From positions 1-46,375 of IMG/VR virus record IMGVR_UViG_3300035698_003158: a DNA stretch of 46,375 nt, one strand, 5' to 3'. The notes under the pieces were generated by a model. That model was given only the letters and a program-made list of their open reading frames with translations, ran no database searches and was not told the origin of the DNA. The position numbers and the translations under genes are program-made. Shown here in pieces: positions 25,072-30,421 of the stretch (position 1 is its first letter; every line of letters starts with the position of its first letter). The DNA comes from a virus.

Positions 25072-25152
25072 CTACTTTCTGTCTTTACTTTTGACTTTAA
25101 TATATATCATTATTATTACACTGATAACTAATCCAGCTATAAGCCTGTTCAT
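25072..25152 (-). CDS. 26-aa single-span membrane peptide
   Basis: ATG at 25152 with AAGGACAAGG just upstream. The product is one hydrophobic span (LIAGLVISVIIMIYI) and a basic tail (KVKSKDRK). A good ribosome site and close spacing (7 bp) to the Cys-rich gene support expression, but the ORF is short. Around it (25065-25217) the sequence is A/T-rich with repeats of TATACTATA type. Confidence 0.35.
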   Translation of the reverse strand: MNRLIAGLVISVIIMIYIKVKSKDRK

Positions 25153-25217
25153 TACCTTGTCCTTACTGTGTACTATACTTATATACTATATACTATATAA
25201 CAGTACTATTACTATCA

Positions 25218-25574
25218 CTATTGTTCTTTAGTCAACATTTTCTCAAGCCTGTCAATTATCCGGTTCGCTGCTTTTTGCCATTTTCTACGACCTTTGCCTG
25301 TTCTTATATACTCACTATATATCTGACAGACCGCTTCAAAGACAGGACTATCATCGCAGCATTCGTTGTACCATAAGTAACATTCTTCACAATCTTTATA
25401 TCTAAGACATAACGCACATGTATAGTCCGCTATTTCCATTGAACCAATTTCTTTTTTTAGTTTTTCTAATTTTGCAGCTCTTAACTCCTGCCAATGCCTT
25501 CGACAGCATATTATTGCTGCTTTTCGACTTGTCTTGGCAGCACGTTCAATTTGTTTACAACTTAATACTCTCAT
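25218..25574 (-). CDS. Cys-rich hypothetical protein with basic N terminus
   Basis: 118 aa preceded by TTTAACCGAAAGGAACACA. The first third is basic and helical (KQIERAAKTSRKAAIICCRRHW); the middle is Cys-rich (CALCLRYKDCEECYLWYNECC), a probable zinc site; the end is basic and helical. It may bind nucleic acid. No family recognised. Confidence 0.5.
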   Translation of the reverse strand: MRVLSCKQIERAAKTSRKAAIICCRRHWQELRAAKLEKLKKEIGSMEIADYTCALCLRYKDCEECYLWYNECCDDSPVFEAVCQIYSEYIRTGKGRRKWQKAANRIIDRLEKMLTKEQ

Positions 25575-25631
25575 TGTGTTCCTTTCGGTTAAAAGTTAAT
25601 ATTGTCCGTTATAATGACTGGGCCTTTTTTT

Positions 25632-25672
25632 CTAACCGCCGGAAAGGTCCGAAAACCGGCTTAAACCGTTAG
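25632..25672. other. nested inverted repeat between minus-strand genes
   Basis: CTAAC (25632-25636) with GTTAG (25668-25672), and inside it GCCGG (25638-25642) with CCGGC (25656-25660). It lies downstream of the DUF3560 gene. No T run follows in the minus direction. A related CTAACG...CGTTAG pair lies at 27557-27610, in the gap downstream of another minus gene. Confidence 0.35.
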
Positions 25673-25685
25673 CGGCAAGAGGTTA

Positions 25686-26477
25686 CTATACTGCTATCGC
25701 TTGCAAAAACCGTTTGACGGCATAACGCCCGTTGTTGTTTAGGTGTCGTTGCCAAGCTCCGTTATACCTGCTCCACCTAAAACCGTAGCTTTTGAGCGTT
25801 TTGCGGATACCATCTTCGGGCTTGTCCGGAAAGATAAGCTGTATTCGGTTTTCTTCTGCATTTTCGACAACGGTTATATCGCCGTGTTGCTTTTCGACGG
25901 TTTCTGCTGGCCTTGTCTCAAGCTGGGCAATGCGTTTTTTCATACGGCTGATGTTTGCGTTGTTATTCTGCAAAGAATATGAGGCAAAGCCAACACGCCC
26001 GCAAAAATCAGGAATGAACAGTTTTTCAGCTTGTAGGGTGGTATAGTCGAGTTTTTCAAGTGCTGCGATTTTCTCGACTGTTCTGGTGTCTTTTGGTGCT
26101 TGCCTGATAATTTTATTAGCTGACTTCATTAGTTCCTGACAGTGTTCAGCCCCGGCGATTTTCTTTTGTAGCTTTGTAACTGCTTCCGGGTCGTCGGAGC
26201 TTATACCAGCCCGGCCAACGCCTGCCGCTTTTTGTTGGTAATAGTCGGCTTTTTCGTCGGCTGCAATGCTTTTTCTCATGGCATTATCGATTTTTTTAAT
26301 GTCGCTGCGATGATGTCGCTCGCTATGGTGTCCGACGAGAATGGGCTGGCCAAAAGGTATCATGTCGGAAATAGCTTTTGAGCTTTGGTAGGCTGCCGAG
26401 CTTTCACCTTTTGCCTTGTCTGCTCGCGCAAGATAACGCTCGCGCTTTGCTTCTTGTTTTGCTTCGTACTCATTCAT
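25686..26477 (-). CDS. DUF3560-family protein
   Basis: 263 aa. The N-terminal third carries the DUF3560 signature ILVGHHSERHHRSDIKKIDNAMRKS, preceded by helical ARADKAKGES. The C-terminal part (IQLIFPDKPEDGIRKTLKSYGFRWS and WQRHLNNNGRYAVKRFL) is a second conserved module, seen in mobile-element proteins. The family is common on plasmids and phages; its function is unknown. Its leader shares a 17-bp sequence with that of the next upstream gene. Confidence 0.8.
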   Translation of the reverse strand: MNEYEAKQEAKRERYLARADKAKGESSAAYQSSKAISDMIPFGQPILVGHHSERHHRSDIKKIDNAMRKSIAADEKADYYQQKAAGVGRAGISSDDPEAVTKLQKKIAGAEHCQELMKSANKIIRQAPKDTRTVEKIAALEKLDYTTLQAEKLFIPDFCGRVGFASYSLQNNNANISRMKKRIAQLETRPAETVEKQHGDITVVENAEENRIQLIFPDKPEDGIRKTLKSYGFRWSRYNGAWQRHLNNNGRYAVKRFLQAIAV

Positions 26478-26520
26478 GGTTTTAGTCTCCTGATATAAGG
26501 TTTCAATTTCTGTTTAGCTG

Positions 26521-26754
26521 TTAGTTAAAATAGTATTCGATACTATCATCGCCTTTTTGTTTAATCTGCACAGCCTGACCGTAGAGACCGCTCAAAAGCC
26601 GGTCTGGATATTTTGCCCAGTGAATTCGTCCGTCAAAACCTCGAACAAATAAAACGTTACCATCGGCCAAAGTAACAGCCTCCGAGCCATTGCCTAAATC
26701 TTTGACTGACTGAATCGACAGAACAACGACCTGTTTTAGCGGTTGTGTAACCAT
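26521..26754 (-). CDS. small beta-rich hypothetical protein
   Basis: 77 aa, rich in beta strands (VVVLSIQSV, AVTLADGNVLFVRGF, QAVQIKQ). GAGGTGAAAA precedes the ATG. Part of the minus-strand accessory operon. Function unknown. Confidence 0.5.
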   Translation of the reverse strand: MVTQPLKQVVVLSIQSVKDLGNGSEAVTLADGNVLFVRGFDGRIHWAKYPDRLLSGLYGQAVQIKQKGDDSIEYYFN

Positions 26755-26818
26755 TTTTCACCTCATAATTAAAGTTTCAATTTCTGTTTAACCGATGGCA
26801 GTTGAACCGCCTTAACAG

Positions 26819-27121
26819 TTATGCCTTGCGAAGCGTAGCCGAACCATTGTTAAAGTCTTCATCTAATCCACATATTGCCCAATGGTCATTAAACCAGCAC
26901 GTCTTTCCGTCGCGTGTCCTGATATACTGTTGCAAAGCATCGACAAGATTCCCGTCTTTCCACATTCGTTTTTTGATAACGTCATACCCTGATTTAATCA
27001 TCATCTTTTTAATCGCATACAATAGATGGCTTTCGCCTTTACCAGCAAGTATGCCATAATACTTTGGGTCGCCTGGTTCTCGGATAACCCGCAAACAGTT
27101 TGTATCAAATTCTAACTTCAT
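26819..27121 (-). CDS. hypothetical protein, mobile-element type
   Basis: 100 aa. DALQQYIRTRDGKTCWFNDHWAICGLDEDFN resembles short proteins that I associate with phage and plasmid accessory regions next to DUF3560-type genes. No catalytic motif. AAGGACCAAGACC precedes the ATG. Confidence 0.5.
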   Translation of the reverse strand: MKLEFDTNCLRVIREPGDPKYYGILAGKGESHLLYAIKKMMIKSGYDVIKKRMWKDGNLVDALQQYIRTRDGKTCWFNDHWAICGLDEDFNNGSATLRKA

Positions 27122-27164
27122 GGTCTTGGTCCTTTAATTAAGTAGTTTATAGGGTTTTTAACCA

Positions 27165-27521
27165 TCATGCCTTGCCAGTGTTATACCACTTCTTTGTTTT
27201 CTGCCGGTAATACATACCATCGGCAAACGCTACATAGTTTTCATAGTCACCCGGGTCTTTTTGCACATACCAAACGCCCTTGTCTTGCCAGATACCAAAC
27301 GGCGAAAAGCAATTCAGCCGTTCTTTGCGCATTACTGTTCGCCAACCGCCGGAGTTTAACACGGTCTTATCCGGGTAGTATTGCACAACTTCAGTATCGT
27401 GCAGCCGAATCGCATAGTAACCCAACTGCTCATTTTTCAACAACCATGTGTTGTTCGCCAGCTTACGTCTTCGGGTCGTTTCAAATACCCTGCGTGCTTC
27501 GTCATAACTTTGGATACTCAT
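27165..27521 (-). CDS. hypothetical protein, phage/plasmid conserved type
   Basis: 118 aa. The strand pattern YYAIRLHDTEVVQYYPDKTVLNSGGWRTV resembles a small beta-barrel-like family common in phages and plasmids. GTGAGGTCCTAAA precedes the ATG, nearly the same leader as the DnaN-like gene upstream. Function unknown. Confidence 0.55.
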   Translation of the reverse strand: MSIQSYDEARRVFETTRRRKLANNTWLLKNEQLGYYAIRLHDTEVVQYYPDKTVLNSGGWRTVMRKERLNCFSPFGIWQDKGVWYVQKDPGDYENYVAFADGMYYRQKTKKWYNTGKA

Positions 27522-27616
27522 TTTAGGACCTCACTTTCAATAAAGTTAATAAAATCTAACGGTTTACAGCCCCGGCCAGTGATTAAACTGAGCGGAGGGT
27601 AAAACGTTAGTGGTTT

Positions 27617-28129
27617 TCAGTCAAGATTATATGACATTAGAAGTATCTTTATGTTATGCCTATCGACCTCACATTCTAACATCATCGGTCGGTTAGGTGT
27701 ATCTTTTTCACAAAATAGGCAGTTAATAGTAATCACTGCCAGCTTTTTAATTGTACCGAATAGCTTCCAATAGGTATTAAAGTCAATACCTATTTTCTGG
27801 TCGATACAGTTACTCATTATACCTTTACAAAGCTTACACGGTTCGATATTACGACCTGCAAAAGTTTCGGTGGGTATAACTTCTTGCCATTTCGGAAACT
27901 TGCTCACGTTATCATCGGGATTACGAACTAAGTCTAAATACTTTCCACTGCCTGTTGCCAGATAATAACCCGGTTCGAGATCATATCCTGCGACAACGAC
28001 CATACATCGCCCGTTTGTTGCAACAAGGTGTTTTCCGTCTGAATAGATACCCTGAATCGCATACCTTGTTGTTTTTGCTGATTTTGCCGCTTGTAATACT
28101 TTCCAGATTTTAGTGTTTACATTTGCCAT
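27617..28129 (-). CDS. DnaN-like partial sliding clamp protein
   Basis: 170 aa. The N terminus (YAIQGIYSDGKHLVATNGRCMVVV) matches the beta-clamp domain pattern GVxxxxxxLxATDGxRLA. A Cys set (CKLCKG, later CLFCEK) interrupts the rest. A full bacterial clamp has about 370 aa in three such domains, so this is one to one-and-a-half domains. It may act as a processivity factor or may compete with the host clamp. Leader GAAAGTGAGGT is shared with the next gene. Confidence 0.5.
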   Translation of the reverse strand: MANVNTKIWKVLQAAKSAKTTRYAIQGIYSDGKHLVATNGRCMVVVAGYDLEPGYYLATGSGKYLDLVRNPDDNVSKFPKWQEVIPTETFAGRNIEPCKLCKGIMSNCIDQKIGIDFNTYWKLFGTIKKLAVITINCLFCEKDTPNRPMMLECEVDRHNIKILLMSYNLD

Positions 28130-28152
28130 TTTAATACCTCACTTTCGTTAAA

Positions 28153-28224
28153 CTATAAAACTATTCTTATTACATAACCAATAACAAGGCCCAGTTATCC
28201 GCTGGGCTATGTAATAGGCTATAG
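28153..28224 (-). terminator. nested stem-loop terminator on the minus strand
   Basis: GCCCAG (28189-28194) with CTGGGC (28202-28207); outside it ATTACATA (28169-28176) with TATGTAAT (28208-28215); outermost CTATA (28153-28157) with TATAG (28220-28224). On the minus strand the inner hairpin is followed by CTTGTTATT. It directly follows the stop of the 69-aa gene at 28219. Confidence 0.5.
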
Positions 28225-28428
28225 TATTGCTGTACTATGCGTTACCTGTAGGCCGTCCTTTTCAGCTAAAACTATTGTTATATCATAGCCTTTAACCTTT
28301 TTTCGTGTCGTTTGCTGCACTATTGGTAGTAGCTTTTGTTGTGCGTTGTAACTACTATCTGCTGTTATCTCAAATTGTTTGCCATTGTAAAATCCAATGT
28401 ATCCGTTTGCTTTGATTTGTTTGTCCAT
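28219..28428 (-). CDS. small conserved-type phage protein
   Basis: 69 aa. YIGFYNGKQFEITADSSYNAQQKLLPI and TIVLAEKDGLQVTHSTAIL match a short protein pattern I have seen in phages and integrative elements; function not known. It ends within a nested stem-loop that probably terminates transcription. Confidence 0.6.
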   Translation of the reverse strand: MDKQIKANGYIGFYNGKQFEITADSSYNAQQKLLPIVQQTTRKKVKGYDITIVLAEKDGLQVTHSTAIL

Positions 28429-28484
28429 TGTCTCACGTCCTTAATAATGGTCTCAGTTCGGTGTTGTATCGGTTTACTTATCAA

Positions 28485-28871
28485 CTACAATTCGCACAAG
28501 CTATAGTCAATCGTCTGATACAGATAGTCTTTAATATCGGCATACTTGCTACCGAAACGTCCTGATATTTTATAGTCAAGCTGTTTGTGAATTGTCCGAT
28601 GTTCTGTCTTGATAACTACAACAAAGTCAATAAAACCGTCATAATATCCGCCATCATTCATAACATGATAACTATTACTACAGATTATCTTATTTGGCAA
28701 TATCTCAAATACCCAGTCATAATCTATACCGCAGCCATGTGGTAACGCGTCAAGTAGTGTTTCTTCTATTTTGTCGAGATTTTTGCTTTGCCAGTCTGTA
28801 TTATTAGACTTAATACAGTTTAGATAGGCCTGATGTGTTGATAATATGTTTACTTTGGTCTCTGTTTCCAT
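28485..28871 (-). CDS. hypothetical protein
   Basis: 128 aa. The segment LLDALPHGCGIDYDWVFEI followed by NDGGYYDGFIDFVVVI resembles accessory proteins of phages and plasmids with unknown role. No catalytic motif is certain. It is the second gene from the divergent control region. Confidence 0.5.
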   Translation of the reverse strand: METETKVNILSTHQAYLNCIKSNNTDWQSKNLDKIEETLLDALPHGCGIDYDWVFEILPNKIICSNSYHVMNDGGYYDGFIDFVVVIKTEHRTIHKQLDYKISGRFGSKYADIKDYLYQTIDYSLCEL

Positions 28872-28943
28872 GGTCTCGCGTCCTTATTAGGGGTTATCAT
28901 TCAGTAACTTACTACTCTATCGACAAAACGCATTTCTGTTTCT

Positions 28944-29153
28944 TTAGTGTATTTTTGTTTCAATGATTTTAAATTTGTTATTAACAACCCAGCTATTAGA
29001 TGCCGTTTTTCTAATATCTAAATTATCTACGTCAAGTTTATCTGAGATAACAGCATGAAGCTTATTTAGATCATTCCAAACTGCTATAGAATAATCACAT
29101 AAACACCACATTCCTTTAGGGCATACTTTTTCAAATAATAGATATACTTTCAT
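28944..29153 (-). CDS. first gene of the minus-strand block, hypothetical
   Basis: 69 aa from the ATG at 29153, which has AAAGGA six bases upstream; a TTG at 29168 in the same frame overlaps that site. Beta/alpha sequence (MKVYLLFEKV, then VWNDLNKLHAVISDKL). As the promoter-proximal gene it may be an early effector. No family recognised. Confidence 0.5.
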   Translation of the reverse strand: MKVYLLFEKVCPKGMWCLCDYSIAVWNDLNKLHAVISDKLDVDNLDIRKTASNSWVVNNKFKIIETKIH

Positions 29154-29178
29154 TTCAATTCCTTTCAAAATTCATTCA

Positions 29179-29216
29179 CTTATTACCTTATCGGTATAAT
29201 ATAACAAGGTAATAAG
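29179..29216. promoter_or_regulatory. 11-bp inverted repeat, candidate operator over the minus promoter
   Basis: CTTATTACCTT (29179-29189) and AAGGTAATAAG (29206-29216) are perfect inverted copies separated by 16 bp. The half-sites flank the -10 box and touch the -35 box of the minus-strand promoter, a layout suited to repressor control. No repressor gene is identified. Confidence 0.5.
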
Positions 29217-29220
29217 TCAA
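29193..29220 (-). promoter_or_regulatory. promoter for the minus-strand block
   Basis: On the minus strand, TTGACT (29215-29220) and TATACC (29193-29198) with a 16-bp spacer, about 40 bp upstream of the first gene's start. An 11-bp inverted repeat (29179-29216) overlaps both boxes. Confidence 0.5.
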
Positions 29221-29331
29221 ACACTAGCGTTTTCTCATTTTTGACACTAGTTATTATTGTACTCGGCCGTCATAACTGTTTACCTATAAACTGTTTACAT
29301 GAGTTCACGACATACTCTATCTTTTATACCC

Positions 29332-29388
29332 ATACTATATGTAGTATATTAGGTCATTTTCCGCTTGACAACACACTACATATAGTGT
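29332..29388. promoter_or_regulatory. pair of inverted 16-bp palindrome-like sites
   Basis: ATACTATATGTAGTAT at 29332-29347 and ACACTACATATAGTGT at 29373-29388. The reverse complement of the second shares the 12-bp core ACTATATGTAGT with the first. The second site fills the spacer of the plus-strand promoter, so it is a likely operator. Spacing between centres is 41 bp, about four helical turns. Confidence 0.55.
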
Positions 29389-29393
29389 ATACA
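29365..29393 (+). promoter_or_regulatory. sigma70-like promoter for the late or middle plus-strand block
   Basis: TTGACA (29365-29370), 17-bp spacer, TATACA (29388-29393). The start site would be near 29400, about 65 bp before the first small gene. The -35 box is perfect. Another TTGACA at 29241-29246 has no good partner. The rest of 29154-29464 is A/T-rich and non-coding. Confidence 0.6.
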
Positions 29394-29417
29394 CCTCGAC
29401 TTATGTTTATTGTTTAT

Positions 29418-29453
29418 TTTAGCACTATGTTGCTGTTTTATGTTTAGCACTAT
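29418..29453. repeat. direct repeat TTTAGCACTAT x2
   Basis: TTTAGCACTAT occurs at 29418-29428 and 29443-29453 (25-bp period), in the leader of the plus-strand transcript just before the first small gene. It could be a regulator site in DNA or RNA. Confidence 0.45.
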
Positions 29454-29464
29454 TCGGCTAACTT

Positions 29465-29656
29465 ATGATTGACACGACCAAAAGTATAGAAGAGGACATT
29501 AACAGGCAGCTTTGTCTTGTTTGTGGTCTGTGCCGGAATAGCCAAGTGATCGACTTAGTAGACCACATTGTCGATGTAAATATGCCGGCACTATGTAGAG
29601 CATATAGAGATAGAGAGATTGCATATAGAAGTAAACGCCAACAGGTGACGGTATGA
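29465..29656 (+). CDS. small hypothetical protein (63 aa)
   Basis: ATG at 29465 without a clear ribosome site, in the leader downstream of the strong promoter. The product has three clustered Cys (CLVCGLC) and a helical, charged rest. It overlaps the next ORF by ATGA. The reading frame is plausible but not certain. Confidence 0.4.
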   Translation: MIDTTKSIEEDINRQLCLVCGLCRNSQVIDLVDHIVDVNMPALCRAYRDREIAYRSKRQQVTV

Positions 29657-29865
29657 CTGGATATGAAAACACGACATTGTGTAGATTGTTGCGGTTGTAT
29701 GCTAAGTATGTCGTGTATATGGTATGTCCAATTAAAAGCATGCTTTGTGTATCGGTAAGGTCGGGTATGCCGCTGCATAAGGACGGGGTCTTATATACGT
29801 TTATTCCCCACCCAAACAGTAAACAAACTAAAAATTATTTTTTTTCACTTATTGTAGTAAGATGA
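29653..29865 (+). CDS. small hypothetical protein (70 aa)
   Basis: ATG overlaps the previous stop (ATGA) and AGGTG lies about five bases upstream. Hydrophobic middle (LRLYAKYVVYMVCPI) and basic ends. No family. Coupling to the previous ORF is the main support. Confidence 0.4.
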   Translation: MTGYENTTLCRLLRLYAKYVVYMVCPIKSMLCVSVRSGMPLHKDGVLYTFIPHPNSKQTKNYFFSLIVVR

Positions 29866-29871
29866 TATTGT
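29844..29871 (+). promoter_or_regulatory. weak promoter-like sequence before the structural genes
   Basis: TTCACT (29844-29849), 16-bp spacer, TATTGT (29866-29871), 24 bp before the ATG at 29896. Poor consensus match, given only because a long structural block starts here. Confidence 0.25.
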
Positions 29872-29895
29872 AGATACAGAATAAGGACATAACCA

Positions 29896-30420
29896 ATGGC
29901 ATACGGTGACACGATGGAAGGCCCAAGTGAAGCCTTTGTAAATCAACGAAAGTGGACAGTCGCCGGTACAGTGACCGAGCGATATGCCGGAGCAGGTGAA
30001 GCTCTTGACGGAGAGAGCCGGTCTGATATTGTCGTCTCAGCCGTAGCGGCCAAAAAGATAGTTATATTCAATCCAAAGAGAGGTACCGTAGCGGTAGAAA
30101 TGAGATACCGCTCCGATGGAAGTGAGGACGATGCAAGTACGGTCCATATATACGCTGCAGCAGGAGCTGACCATTATACCAGAATGGCAACGCACGTTAT
30201 CACCCAGGGGACGCAGTTATATACCGGTGCAATCTACTTCTGTGATGGTATTGCCGTTACAAATGAAAACTGGCTGACCGAGGCAGGAGTAGTACAAGCC
30301 TCGCCAGCGGATAACCACATAGCACGTTACGTATTCAATCCACATGGATATGACCGATTCGCTGTCATAGTGTCAACGCTCGCTACAAAAACGGTGTATG
30401 TTGATGTAAGGAGACTTTAG
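29896..30420 (+). CDS. virion-associated beta-rich protein, unknown
   Basis: 174 aa after AAGGACATAACC. Beta-rich throughout (KIVIFNPKRGTVAVEMRYRSDG, HYTRMATHVITQGTQLYTGAIYF) and ending in VYVDVRRL. No signal peptide. It lies immediately upstream of a tail fibre gene (1-bp gap), so it is likely a tail or baseplate-associated structural protein. Confidence 0.5.
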   Translation: MAYGDTMEGPSEAFVNQRKWTVAGTVTERYAGAGEALDGESRSDIVVSAVAAKKIVIFNPKRGTVAVEMRYRSDGSEDDASTVHIYAAAGADHYTRMATHVITQGTQLYTGAIYFCDGIAVTNENWLTEAGVVQASPADNHIARYVFNPHGYDRFAVIVSTLATKTVYVDVRRL

Positions 30421-30421
30421 A

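Noticed and set aside
25743-26046. plus-strand frames opposite the DUF3560 gene
   Set aside because: They are antisense to a clear family member and show no ribosome site or recognisable product.
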